Source of the DNA: Tritrichomonas foetus
Taxonomy: Eukaryota; Parabasalia; Tritrichomonadida; Tritrichomonadidae
Assembly (NCBI GenBank): GCA_001839685.1
Contig: MLAK01001102.1
Coordinates: 1 to 33,668 of the forward strand
Direction of reading: 5' to 3'
Length of the DNA: 33,668 bases
The notes beneath the pieces are model-generated. The model had not been told where the DNA came from, searched no databases, and was given only the letters and a program-made list of their open reading frames with translations. Positions 10,397 through 20,194 of the stretch are shown here, in pieces (position 1 is the first letter of the stretch; each line of letters starts with the position of its first letter). Made by a program: the position numbers and the translations under genes.

Positions 10397-10409
10397 CAAA
10401 GAAGATTGA
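10397..10409 (-). promoter_or_regulatory. Possible initiator, TCAATCTTCTTTG
   Basis: TCA on the minus strand 20 nt upstream of the out-of-frame ATG (10387-10385) of the acyltransferase gene. The base after the A is A and not a pyrimidine, so the match is weaker than for the other genes. Confidence 0.4.
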
Positions 10410-11201
10410 GGGGGAAAATGTGGATTTGATCGGCCATGTATATAATCAATTTCTATCATAAAATATAAATAATAGAAATCCTTTCAATTTATAATTCTTA
10501 TTTGTGTGAGACGATATGAGGTTAAATATATTCAATTTTGTGATCTTTTGGGAGCTTTTTATTCAACTTCCTCTAATGGATTCACAATTCTGTATGAATA
10601 TTTATATTTCTTTCCAAGTTAATAAAATGAAAATAACAGTTATCATAAAAAAAATGAACGAGTGAATTTCTGATTTTTGGGAGTAATAAAGTAGATTTCA
10701 CATATGTATTTGGCTTTCTATTTTGTGTAAGTGCTTTTTTTAAGTTTTTACTGGTGAAATAAAAATGTAATATCTAAAAATAATAATATTTAATGATGAA
10801 TGAAATAAATATTTTGAACTAAATAAGCCCTATATATCACACATAGTGGTGTTTTAATTTGTTGAAATTAGGCATAGGTTTCCTGATCAAGTTTATTTGT
10901 TGAGTCAGGCTGACATCATCTATGAAAAAATCAATCTGTTGTATTCATCACATCACCTCATAAATGAGGTTACAGATATTAAATGATTAAAAGTGACTCA
11001 ATTTAAAAATAGGATGAATTCGATATAATGTAGAAACTTTTTTTTAAGGAATTGATTTCGAAGATAAATTATTACTCAATAAACTTCTATAATAGAAAAA
11101 TAATGGAACCATTCTAACTATAAATGTTTCTAACATTTAACATTCTTTCTTTTCATTCACAAAATCTCAAACTCAGAAATTTGAATGACAAAATTTTTAA
11201 A
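10410..11201. other. Divergent intergenic region
   Basis: About 0.8 kb between the divergent acyltransferase and BEACH genes. It must hold the promoters of both. It is AT-rich with no gene that I can support. A perfect inverted repeat lies at 10955-10970. Confidence 0.6.
10955..10970. repeat. Inverted repeat ACCTCAT-AA-ATGAGGT
   Basis: Two perfect 7-bp arms around AA, 240 bp upstream of the BEACH start. It could be a protein-binding site or chance. Only its position in a divergent promoter region makes it worth noting. Confidence 0.5.
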
Positions 11202-11209
11202 TCATTCAA
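11202..11209 (+). promoter_or_regulatory. Initiator (Inr), TCATTCAA
   Basis: TCA-T-T directly before the BEACH ATG at 11210. The presumed +1 A at 11204 gives a 6-nt leader, typical of trichomonad mRNAs. Confidence 0.6.
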
Positions 11210-13498
11210 ATGACTCTTGAGCCAGCATTGAGATTTTCTGATCCATTTGTAAGTATTGTTCAGTTAAAGCCAATTGGGAAAATCAAGTCAATCACCAAAA
11301 ATCCAAAGCTAATTGCCTTTTTCGAAACGAATTCTTTTCCTAGTTTTTCTCAAAAACAAGTTGAACAAATAAAAGTACTTCTTCATAAAGATATGAGCAA
11401 GGCAGAAGTATTAACGATTGTTCATTTTTACTTCCCATTCAGACCAAATCAATTAGTTGATATTTATCAAACAAATGAATCATCTTATTCGATAAAAGAA
11501 TTGGAACTCATTTCAAATATAGTGTTGTTTCAATTTTTGTCATGGATTGCCTATTGTGAACGAGTTCAAACATTTGAATACTTTCCCGTAATTCTGGAAT
11601 CTTTACTATTTGCCAGAAAGTCTTCAAATATGAATTTAATTAATGAAACATTTATTTATTCGATAGGAGTTTATTTATCTTTTGATGAATTTCCAGATTT
11701 GCAGTTAGTTATGGGATCAATTTGTAATTTCTTTGTTTCTACTTTGAATATATCTGATGAGTTTTTCTCGATATTTCCTCTGTTTCTACGTAAGCTTGGT
11801 CAAATTAAACAAACACCATTTGGCTTTTTTCAACACCTAATTTTCATTATCTGTCATTACAAGCATGATTTTCCGAAGAACTGTGTAAATGAAATACTGT
11901 TTGAACTTACACCTTTTCTTCAGGATTTATATTTATCAGGAATTGCAATTCTTGGATATCTTCTCGATGTTGGAGATGATGAACCAATCATATCTGTTTT
12001 AAACATTTTAAGTGATTCTTTTGCTTCAAAAGTTATGCAATGTGATGTTATTCTCAATTTGCCTCCAAACCACCCAAAATTGTTCAAAATTCAAGACAAT
12101 GATTTTAAATTTGATCCAATTTTAAAAATTATTAATCGGTCCTCAATTACAATAGAAATAAATGAAATCATTGGCATGAAAAAAAAGAGTTCATTAAACA
12201 TTAATGACTTATCAATTTTCCCATTAAAAGAACAAATATCAGCGATTTGTGATGTTCTTGGGGAACATCCAAAAAACATTATGTATTTTTTGGAAAAATT
12301 ATTTTTCATTTTACAGAATAGTTTGGATTCACCCAAGTACATTAATTTGTATTCAGTTGTCTTATACATTTCATCTAAACTTGAAACTTTCACCCAGCCA
12401 ACAAAATCGCATGTTTTCTTTTCTCCAATTGTGTTCAACCCTTTTGTTGTTCCATTTGAAGAACATAAAAATTTTTCTCTGAATAAAGGTGAAATATGTC
12501 TCAGTATCAACCCTGTAGAAATAGAAAAAAAATCATTTTTGATATTAGAAACGTTAAGAGAAACTGCATTTTTACTCATTATTAAAGAGGGTAAAGAATC
12601 ATTATGTGATATTTTTGAGATATCTTTGTCATGTCCATCATTATTTTTTAATTTAATCACATTTTCTCTCCAAAATTATGAGTATTTCTTAAACTCAATT
12701 TCGATGAGATTAATTAAGATATTTTCCAAAGCAATATTATATTTTCAAGCCAAAAACATTGATCAAAGCATGCTGTTATCATTGATATCTATGCTATTAA
12801 CCCAAGCAAATTGTAGCAGTATGTTTTTTACTCATGATTATTTTTTATTGGTTTATTTATCGTTAATTTATGATAACAATTATCGATCAGTAATATTTCA
12901 TGAGCTTTTCACTAAATTTCCAAAAACATCAAAATTGTCAGCTTCGCTTGCTTCAATCATTGAATCTATCGATACAAATGAGGAAAAAGGAGTATTATTA
13001 CTTCATGAAATTATCTGTTTTGTGATCAAATTTAGTAAAGATTTTACATCATTATCTCTGGTTGTTCCATCGATTCTGAAACGATCATCTCATTGCATCT
13101 TTGAATTCATTGACTTGTTATTATCTATTTCTTCATTTTATAAAATCGATGAATATGAATCCATAATTCTAGCATCTGAATGCATAAAAAGTCAACAAAA
13201 CAACTATCAATTATTCACAAATCTAATGCAATTGTTAGCTGGACAAAACTCACCGTTGTTTTCGATTGAAAACTCTGGAGATTGGGATCTTAATTATATA
13301 TTTATAATTGAAAATGAAAATATTTTATTGACCATATTGAGAGTTTATGAAAATTCGGCACATTTTAATGGATTGGTTCATTTTTTACTGGTTTGTGTAA
13401 TCTATCTGAAGAAAATTCAATTAAATGTCACAAAGCGAAAGTTGATCTATATTTATTACAAAAAATTCCTGAAATTCCAGAATCAAACAGTATATTAG
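11210..13498 (+). CDS. BEACH-domain protein, N-terminal part (frame 1)
   Basis: The first 762-codon piece of a giant BEACH-family gene. It starts at the ATG 6 nt after an initiator. The sequence is almost wholly alpha-helical in character, with alternating Leu/Ile/Phe-rich helices, as expected of the armadillo-like solenoid that forms the N-terminal half of BEACH proteins. I see no signal peptide or membrane segment. The last 35-40 codons (after about 13386) are probably not native. The next 251-codon frame is open from 13369 in the -1 register and has a more normal composition from the T6 run at 13381-13386 onward. Without the downstream pieces this would be a truncated solenoid. Confidence 0.8.
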   Translation: MTLEPALRFSDPFVSIVQLKPIGKIKSITKNPKLIAFFETNSFPSFSQKQVEQIKVLLHKDMSKAEVLTIVHFYFPFRPNQLVDIYQTNESSYSIKELELISNIVLFQFLSWIAYCERVQTFEYFPVILESLLFARKSSNMNLINETFIYSIGVYLSFDEFPDLQLVMGSICNFFVSTLNISDEFFSIFPLFLRKLGQIKQTPFGFFQHLIFIICHYKHDFPKNCVNEILFELTPFLQDLYLSGIAILGYLLDVGDDEPIISVLNILSDSFASKVMQCDVILNLPPNHPKLFKIQDNDFKFDPILKIINRSSITIEINEIIGMKKKSSLNINDLSIFPLKEQISAICDVLGEHPKNIMYFLEKLFFILQNSLDSPKYINLYSVVLYISSKLETFTQPTKSHVFFSPIVFNPFVVPFEEHKNFSLNKGEICLSINPVEIEKKSFLILETLRETAFLLIIKEGKESLCDIFEISLSCPSLFFNLITFSLQNYEYFLNSISMRLIKIFSKAILYFQAKNIDQSMLLSLISMLLTQANCSSMFFTHDYFLLVYLSLIYDNNYRSVIFHELFTKFPKTSKLSASLASIIESIDTNEEKGVLLLHEIICFVIKFSKDFTSLSLVVPSILKRSSHCIFEFIDLLLSISSFYKIDEYESIILASECIKSQQNNYQLFTNLMQLLAGQNSPLFSIENSGDWDLNYIFIIENENILLTILRVYENSAHFNGLVHFLLVCVIYLKKIQLNVTKRKLIYIYYKKFLKFQNQTVY

Positions 13499-14148
13499 TT
13501 AGCTCAATGTTCAATTTATTTCGGGTAATTTCTAATGTTGCTTCATCATGGTCAGTTGTGGAGGAATTAATATCACTTTTATCCATGAAACGTTTTTATC
13601 GTAATATAATTGATATCATTATAGATTTAATCAATGATTTTTCACCTACAACTGGATCATCTATATTTACATGTACTAAACCTCTTGTTAATCATTTTAC
13701 TGGATGTGCTTTAATTATACTGCCTCTATTTATGATTAGTTTTGATACCGGATTTATGATTTTATCATCTATAATACAAACTAGTTCAGAAACAGAACTA
13801 TTATTTACAAATCAAGAAGGTTTTTTATATTTATCGGAAATTTTGGAAACAAGTGACCATATTTTAAAAGATTTTAATCTTTACCGTACATTTTACGCTA
13901 TGTTTTTATCTTTTCAGACAAATGAGCTACAGAATGACATCTTCAAATTTATTTTATTGAATTTTCAATTGTGGTCAAATGATATTTTATTAGTAGCGCA
14001 TCATTGGCTTGATACACTTCTTCCTTCATTTTCAACAAAAGAGTTTAAGAAATACAATAATTTCTTAAATTCAGCGATACTTTTCTCCCAAAATATTGAT
14101 GAAATCGACAAAAGAAGAAAGTTTATTGGAATTATTTGTGATATTTAA
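13369..14148 (+). CDS. BEACH-domain protein, middle part (frame 2)
   Basis: A plus-strand frame open from 13369 to a TAA at 14146-14148 continues the helical solenoid of the BEACH protein. It has no ATG near its beginning and no initiator, so it is a continuation and not a separate gene. It lies in the -1 frame relative to the piece before. The frame change must fall between 13369 and 13498. The likeliest place is the T6 run at 13381-13386, which forms T-TTT-TTA in phase with the upstream frame. At its end the next piece takes over, again in the -1 frame, within 14142-14148. Confidence 0.75.
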   Translation, partial: WIGSFFTGLCNLSEENSIKCHKAKVDLYLLQKIPEIPESNSILVSSMFNLFRVISNVASSWSVVEELISLLSMKRFYRNIIDIIIDLINDFSPTTGSSIFTCTKPLVNHFTGCALIILPLFMISFDTGFMILSSIIQTSSETELLFTNQEGFLYLSEILETSDHILKDFNLYRTFYAMFLSFQTNELQNDIFKFILLNFQLWSNDILLVAHHWLDTLLPSFSTKEFKKYNNFLNSAILFSQNIDEIDKRRKFIGIICDI

Positions 14149-17100
14149 AAAAATCGCCTTCTGACTTCACTGATTTTCGATTACTCGTGTCATTTTGCCT
14201 GAATAGTGAAGAGGAAACTGCTATTTGTTTTTTAAGTGTAATAGAAAATGTTAAATCATTCAAGTTTTATGATCCTGTTCAACTATTAGATAATTTACTA
14301 TGCTCAAGTTCATCAAAGTTTTTGATGAAATATGTTGAAGTGATTGTTAAAATGCACGATGAGAAAAAAATCACAAGTATATCATTAAAATATCATTGTT
14401 CTTTAATTTTAAGAAGAATTAAAGTAAAGTCATTTAATGAAGAGTTTCTAAAACATTTAGTCAGTATTTTAAATCGGCCTTGTATTGATATTTTATCATT
14501 ATGCTGTCTCTGCGCCATTTCATTAGGTGATGATCAAATATTGTGGATGCTTAGAAATATCAATGTGTTTAATAATAATTTAGATAATGAAAAAAATGTT
14601 TTTCTATCTCTCACTGATAATTGGGCTCTATGGCCTTTAATAATGGTAATTAAATCAAAGTATTTTGAAACCAAAAGAGAAATTATCAAATTCCTATTGA
14701 AAATATCAACAACTACATGGATTATTGTTTTTCAATCAGCGGATATAGTTTCCACGATTTTTGGAATTGATTCTGATATTTTCACTGGTGAGATATTGGA
14801 TGTGCTTGTTGATTTAATGCAGAATGAGGAAGTTCAATATGATGGTGAAGTATTTTCGCCACTTGTAAAATATTATTTGTTTTTTAGGGAATTTATCTGT
14901 GAATTAAGTCGATCAATGAGCATTCAATTTGCATATTCGCCTTTCAATTTTGCTAATGAGAATGTTAATCTACATTTTAGAAGTCCAGAAACTGTGATAG
15001 AAATTATTAGTGCAATAGAGATTATTGAAAAAAATAGAAGGGATTTTATGTTTGGTTTGAAAATTCAGAATGATAATTGGCAGCATCGTCAACTAGCACA
15101 TAAATGTTTAAAGATATTTCTAAAACATCCTTGTGACAATGATTTTCCTTTAATCATAATCATTCTTTACTTTTTATTAAAGAGTGACTCCTCATTTGTT
15201 CAGCAAATGTTAACTGAAATTAATATTAATGAACAGATCAAAGATAAATATCAATGTTTTATTAATTTAATATGTCAATGTTTGGCAATAAAAAACATTG
15301 ATTCTACATTTTTACACTACTATAAAAATATAGAAAATGAAATTCCAATTGAAGCATTATCGCTTTTTGCCAATGAATTAACAAATGATTTTGAGAAAGA
15401 GAGAATTAGAATCTTAAATGAAGCTTCAAAAAGCAGTGTAATAAAATCAATATCATTTTTTGATGTTGATGACTGTATTTCGGCTATTGAAGAGGCTCGG
15501 ATTGAAACTGAAGAAAGTAAAAAGAATAATCATAAAAAATGGAGGGTTTTGTATGAAGAATTAACGATAAGAGGAGCACCATGGTTCTTTTTAGAAGAGA
15601 AATATGAGAGTCAATATAATTCTCTAAAAAGAGATTCGAAGTTATGTGGCTATTATTTCATACCTTTGTTATTAAAACCCAAAAGAAGAAAATTGGTAAA
15701 GAAAAATGAATTAGAAATCATTAAGAATAAAAATCGAATTTCCAGAAAGAAGAAGAAAATGTTTCATTCGAATCCTGCAAAACCAAAATTAAAGTTTGAA
15801 GAACCTTTTATTTACAAATTAGATAATGAACAAGATTCAGTTTTATATGTTACTTTGCTTAAATCGTATAAAGCAAAATTTAAAGTCACTATCTCGGATA
15901 TAATTATATCTTTTAACAACAAAAGAAAAATTTTTCCAAGGTCAAAAATTAGTTATGTATTCATTCAGAATTTTATAGGATCGCCTATTGCACTAGAAAT
16001 ACTTTTGAAAAATGGAAAATCATTATTTGTAGCATTTATAAATGAAACAAGAAGAAACTTAGCTTTAAGACAATTAAATCTATCACCATCTACTATTACT
16101 CCATATCAGAAAAGATGGATTAATAACCAAACATCTAATTTTGGTTATTTAATTATGATAAATCGATTTTCCTATCGATCTTTCAATAGTCCATCACAAT
16201 ATCCAATCATGCCATGGATTGAATTGACCAATGCTCATTCCAACTTCAAAGATAAATCACAGGATAGTAAAGGTCAAAGAGACTTTGCCAAAAACTGTGC
16301 AGAGTTTGGTCAAAGTAAAATTTCGTTTCTGAAACGAATCAAAAACGATTTAGATGATATTTCACCTCCTGGTCATATTATGTCATGGAGTATGATGCCT
16401 CTTTCAGCAGTTCTAAATTATTTAATTAACATTCTTCCTGTAACTAATCAAGAGAGTCAGCTGATCCAAAAAAGTTCCTTTAAGTTTTCCAGTATCAATT
16501 ACATCATGGAATCAGTAATGTATAGAATAAATGACTATAGAGAGATTATTCCAGAGTTTTTCTCTTTCCCAGAAGTATTTACCAGATCTCAACTAAATGG
16601 AGAATATCCTATTGAATACATTTATCATATGCGTAAAATTTTGGAATCTGATGATATATCCAAAAGTTTGTCACAATGGATTGATCTTATTTTTGGTTCT
16701 TATCAAAGATGTGGTGATAATGTTTATCATCATTATCTTTATGAAAGATCCATCAATGAATGTAATAATACTGACGAAAAAAATTTAATTCGAAATTTTA
16801 TGCTATATAGAGGGACTATTCCCCATCGGTTATTTTTGGAAACTCATCCAAATAAGGCACATGATGAACCTGATGAAGAAGATAATTGTTTATCAGGGAA
16901 CTTAAATATGGGAAATAAAATATCCTGGATTATTGTAAATAAGAGAATATTGATTGCAGATTTTGAATCACACAATGGACTTTCCATGGTATCTTATGAT
17001 GGTGTCTTATTAGAATACTCAATCAATTATATAAATCATAAGACAGAATTCAAAAAGCAGGAAAAACTGCTTTCTTTTAATGGCACCAAAAAATATACTT

Positions 17101-17729
17101 CAATACTTTCTTCAAAGTATGATAGTGTTTTAGTTAGAAAAAAGAGATGGGCCCTAACAATTCGAAATAAAAACGCAATTGTTAGTGTATTATATAATGA
17201 AAAAATTATTAAAAATATCCATTTTTTTAGACGAAAGATAAAATGCGCCAGTATTCAGCCACTTTTCCATGTTGGAATTTTTGGATGCGAAGATGGTTCA
17301 ATATTAAGATTCCCCTTGGAAGATGATGGCCCCATTGTTGCTTTTTCAATTTCTGAATATGAAATTAGGAAATTGATTATAACTAAATCTTTTGGTTTTA
17401 TTGTCACCTATTTTGTAAAAATAGTCGATTCAATGAAACAAAATTGTATAATGGTTTCTACTATCAATGGGTCCTTTGTGAGAGAAACTATAATTCCTTA
17501 TGAAATCATATATTTAACAACATGGTGTGACACCAAAGGTTTCGATTATATTGCATTCATTGATTCTAATGGTAATATTCGAAGTTCAGAAGCTTTCTAT
17601 TTAAATATCCAATTAGAATCAAACGAGAAATTCCAAGATGTTGTAGCTTTTAAGTTTATGAAAAAGTTAAATAGTTTTGTTATGATAACTTCAAGAGGAG
17701 AAATTATTGTGAAAAATCAAAAAAATTGA
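14142..17729 (+). CDS. BEACH-domain protein, C-terminal part with PH-BEACH and WD region (frame 3)
   Basis: About 1195 codons. Counting from GTG at 14187 as residue 1: helical region to about 440; 'KKWRVLYEELTIRGAPW' (450-466), the element that often precedes PH-BEACH; a basic stretch at 498-530; a PH-like domain at about 540-640; then the BEACH domain at about 650-890, with 'NRFSYRSFNSPSQYPIMPW' and 'YREIIPEFFSFPEVF' as clear signatures. The last about 270 residues are beta-rich and fit degenerate WD40 blades. BEACH proteins act as large scaffolds in vesicle trafficking, lysosome-related organelles and autophagy. Here the partner and organelle are unknown. The three pieces together span about 2170 codons, a usual size for the family. 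The C-terminal stop is TGA, and no in-frame start with an initiator precedes this piece. Confidence 0.88.
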   Translation, partial: YLKKSPSDFTDFRLLVSFCLNSEEETAICFLSVIENVKSFKFYDPVQLLDNLLCSSSSKFLMKYVEVIVKMHDEKKITSISLKYHCSLILRRIKVKSFNEEFLKHLVSILNRPCIDILSLCCLCAISLGDDQILWMLRNINVFNNNLDNEKNVFLSLTDNWALWPLIMVIKSKYFETKREIIKFLLKISTTTWIIVFQSADIVSTIFGIDSDIFTGEILDVLVDLMQNEEVQYDGEVFSPLVKYYLFFREFICELSRSMSIQFAYSPFNFANENVNLHFRSPETVIEIISAIEIIEKNRRDFMFGLKIQNDNWQHRQLAHKCLKIFLKHPCDNDFPLIIIILYFLLKSDSSFVQQMLTEININEQIKDKYQCFINLICQCLAIKNIDSTFLHYYKNIENEIPIEALSLFANELTNDFEKERIRILNEASKSSVIKSISFFDVDDCISAIEEARIETEESKKNNHKKWRVLYEELTIRGAPWFFLEEKYESQYNSLKRDSKLCGYYFIPLLLKPKRRKLVKKNELEIIKNKNRISRKKKKMFHSNPAKPKLKFEEPFIYKLDNEQDSVLYVTLLKSYKAKFKVTISDIIISFNNKRKIFPRSKISYVFIQNFIGSPIALEILLKNGKSLFVAFINETRRNLALRQLNLSPSTITPYQKRWINNQTSNFGYLIMINRFSYRSFNSPSQYPIMPWIELTNAHSNFKDKSQDSKGQRDFAKNCAEFGQSKISFLKRIKNDLDDISPPGHIMSWSMMPLSAVLNYLINILPVTNQESQLIQKSSFKFSSINYIMESVMYRINDYREIIPEFFSFPEVFTRSQLNGEYPIEYIYHMRKILESDDISKSLSQWIDLIFGSYQRCGDNVYHHYLYERSINECNNTDEKNLIRNFMLYRGTIPHRLFLETHPNKAHDEPDEEDNCLSGNLNMGNKISWIIVNKRILIADFESHNGLSMVSYDGVLLEYSINYINHKTEFKKQEKLLSFNGTKKYTSILSSKYDSVLVRKKRWALTIRNKNAIVSVLYNEKIIKNIHFFRRKIKCASIQPLFHVGIFGCEDGSILRFPLEDDGPIVAFSISEYEIRKLIITKSFGFIVTYFVKIVDSMKQNCIMVSTINGSFVRETIIPYEIIYLTTWCDTKGFDYIAFIDSNGNIRSSEAFYLNIQLESNEKFQDVVAFKFMKKLNSFVMITSRGEIIVKNQKN

Positions 17730-18071
17730 TATTTTTTCTCAATATAATAAATGTTTGTAGCTTTACGATATCCTTTTTTTATAATTATCTTTATTATTCA
17801 CAATTACATAAAGAATACATTAGAGACTTTACTCTATTTATTATCACAGATTGAATAAATGATTGCATTCGAATGAATTCAAGAACTTATATAAAATAAA
17901 AACAAAGATAAACCATCAGTGAAGTAACGAAAATAATACTTCAACTCATTCATCTCTACTAGTAAGCTGAAAATGTTTGATTCAATAAAAGCAAGAAACA
18001 ATCAAATATGAAGGAAATATTTATTTTTACTAACAAACAAAGAAATACATTATAAAGCAAATGTTGCTGAA
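17730..18071. other. Convergent 3' intergenic region
   Basis: About 340 bp of AT-rich DNA between the 3' ends of the BEACH and kinase genes. It contains several AATAAA/TAAA-like words that could serve as polyadenylation signals for either strand. Nothing else is visible. Confidence 0.6.
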
Positions 18072-19214
18072 TTATTTTCGAACAACTTTCACGACGCTTA
18101 TTGAACGCCTTTCTGGTTTTAATGGTGGTATTTTAGTATATACTGCCATTGAATTTGAAAAAATAGTTTTTACGGCAGCTCTTCCATGTTTCCCTCGTTT
18201 GAGATTGCCACTTTTTGAAAAAGTAGTCAATATTTTTGATGCCTTTTGAAAATTCTGAGCTCGAGCAGAATTCAATCCACCAGAATCAGGGGGAAGGCCA
18301 AAATCTGGTTCAGAAATATCCCTTGTGAAAAACTGATCAAGTCGGTGAAGTGAAACCATATTTAATCCATTCATTTTTATCTGATTTAAACGGTCACTCA
18401 CTCCGTGCAAAAAGGGGTGCTGTAATACTTGAGTCGCTGACAATCTTTTGGATGGATCTACGCAGATCATTGAAGATATCAAATTTTGGCATTCGGATGA
18501 AAGGAAGTTTGGTATTTTGTATTCGCCGTTTTTGATTTGTTCGAAAAGCTGTGCCTGGTTTTTCTTGGTCCAGGGAAGCTGCCCCGTCACCATCGCATAT
18601 AAAATTATTCCGGTCGACCAGATGTCACTTTTACTTCCGTCGTAAGGGATACCCATGAGAATTTCTGGTGAAGCGTAACATGGCGAGCCACATGAGGTGT
18701 TAACGAGACCGTTTGGGTCAGAAAATCGGGAAAATCCAAAATCTGTAATTTTCAGGTTATTTTCGGGATCGAATAGAATATTTTCGGGTTTCATATCGCG
18801 GTGGACGACTCCAAGAGAATGGCAGTATTTAAGGGCGTCTACAATCTGAAAAAGAAAACCTTTTGCTTCTTCTTCACTCAACTTTTTCTTATTAACGATA
18901 TATTGAAAAAGTTCGCCGTTTGGACAATTTTCCATAAAAATATAATAATTCGAGTTGTCTTTCTTTAAATCGATAAGCTGAACAATATTGGGATGCCGCA
19001 TCTGCTGAAGAACGCGAATTTCTGTCTCGAATCGAATTTCTAGTTCAGGTGTTGCAACTTTGTCACGCGGGACAATTTTGACTGCGCATAATCGCTGCGT
19101 TTGGACGTTTCGTGCGATTCGAACGACAGAGAAGGCTCCAAAACCTATTAGATCGAGGATGGAATAATCACCGATTCGTGTAGCAAAGGGAATCTCCTCA
19201 GGGTTCGCAATCAT
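18072..19214 (-). CDS. CAMK-like serine/threonine protein kinase (380 aa)
   Basis: Complete kinase domain at residues 17-270: glycine loop G24-F-G26, ATP lysine K46, alpha-C glutamate E65, HRD at 138-140 with K142 and N145 (HRDMKPEN), DFG at 158-160, activation loop NTSCGSPCY, and S-P-E at 182-184 in place of the usual A-P-E, then D197-I-W. The HRDxKPEN and CGSP motifs place it in the CAMK/AMPK-like group, which is large in trichomonads. T173/S174 are the likely activating phosphosites. The roughly 110-residue tail is basic (Lys/Arg-rich to the end) and without a recognised domain. No transmembrane segment is present, so it is probably cytosolic. The start ATG has no obvious initiator within 30 nt, unlike most genes here. 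The substrate is unknown. Confidence 0.93.
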   Translation of the reverse strand: MIANPEEIPFATRIGDYSILDLIGFGAFSVVRIARNVQTQRLCAVKIVPRDKVATPELEIRFETEIRVLQQMRHPNIVQLIDLKKDNSNYYIFMENCPNGELFQYIVNKKKLSEEEAKGFLFQIVDALKYCHSLGVVHRDMKPENILFDPENNLKITDFGFSRFSDPNGLVNTSCGSPCYASPEILMGIPYDGSKSDIWSTGIILYAMVTGQLPWTKKNQAQLFEQIKNGEYKIPNFLSSECQNLISSMICVDPSKRLSATQVLQHPFLHGVSDRLNQIKMNGLNMVSLHRLDQFFTRDISEPDFGLPPDSGGLNSARAQNFQKASKILTTFSKSGNLKRGKHGRAAVKTIFSNSMAVYTKIPPLKPERRSISVVKVVRK

Positions 19215-19988
19215 TTATTCCGATTTTCCCAAATCATTTCAATAGCTCTTTCAATTTCTAACATTAAATTGAATCTATTATATTTCGTCTTTTCAAAAAT
19301 TCATTGAATTTATCGGCAAATTTCTTAAATTATCTTGATAATATTGAAATAAATATTCTGCATTTGAATGGAGTTAGCAGTTAATTCACAATCTCCAAAT
19401 TGAGAGATAATTTTACCTCAATGTTCTTATTTATGTGAATGAAATTCATTAAATGAATAAATCCAATTGTGCATTTTTCGTGTTCTTTCAATAACTTTTG
19501 AATGCCATTGAATATTTTGAATTGTTTCACTAAGTGCACATTCGTCGAAAGTTGTCAACATAGGAAAATCGTGTTTATTTTGTTTTTATTCCATATTTCT
19601 ATATTATGACAATTTTCACCTCCAAAATTCATTTTTTTGATGAAAATAAACGGTTTCTCAAAATAATTTTCATCTCATATCTTGACTAATATACACTATA
19701 TTCCAGAATATAAAATAATGAAAAATTTATGTATATTCTACTATGCATTAATTCTATTTATTTTATCATAATTTTTATAATAACTAATATATCATCACAA
19801 CATTTACGAATGACTAATTCAAAATAATTTGAATTAAATCTTATTCACAGTTCACAAAGGTTTACAATCGGAATGCTTAACGTACGAAAAAATCGGAAAA
19901 CATAACTATTGGCGCATCTGCTCAAAATAAAATGATCTAATTATGAAAACAGAATTCTTAAGTGATACCCATTATTTTTATTATGTCA

Positions 19989-20171
19989 TCAATTTTTTTT
20001 ATTTTTTCTGCAGGAAATGAAAGATAAAAAAACTTGGTCTGAACATTTTCCATGTGATAAGCACTTGTTACAACCACAATCAAAAGTATAATTAAAGTTG
20101 ATAATATCATTTTTTATCAGACCAATTGCAACCACCGTGGTTGCTGGATCATCATTTGTAATCTTATCCAT
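19989..20171 (-). pseudogene. Possible SET-domain C-terminal fragment
   Basis: A 60-codon frame. Residues 10-45 resemble the end of a SET methyltransferase domain and its post-SET cysteine cluster: a 'VVAIGLIKNDIINFNYTF' strand pair ending in the NY-type motif (N27-Y28), then C32, C34, C37 and C43. The upstream SET core (NHSC-type motif) is missing or scattered over other frames. No initiator precedes it. It is too short to be a working methyltransferase. I read it as a relic, with moderate doubt, because frames of this size occur by chance in this DNA. Confidence 0.35.
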
Positions 20172-20179
20172 TTAAGTTA

Positions 20180-20194
20180 TTCGCATTATGCGAA
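20180..20194. repeat. Inverted repeat TTCGCAT-T-ATGCGAA
   Basis: Perfect 7-bp arms with a 1-base centre, unusually GC-containing for its surroundings. Its role is unknown. Confidence 0.5.

Noticed and set aside
12091..12660. 189-codon minus-strand frame inside the BEACH gene
   Set aside because: It is antisense to a long, well-supported coding frame, has no initiator and no recognisable domain.
13366..14190. Spliceosomal introns as the cause of the BEACH frame changes
   Set aside because: Adjacent frames overlap or abut, leaving no sequence to remove, and the trichomonad intron signals (GTAYGT and ACTAACACACAG) are not seen at the junctions.
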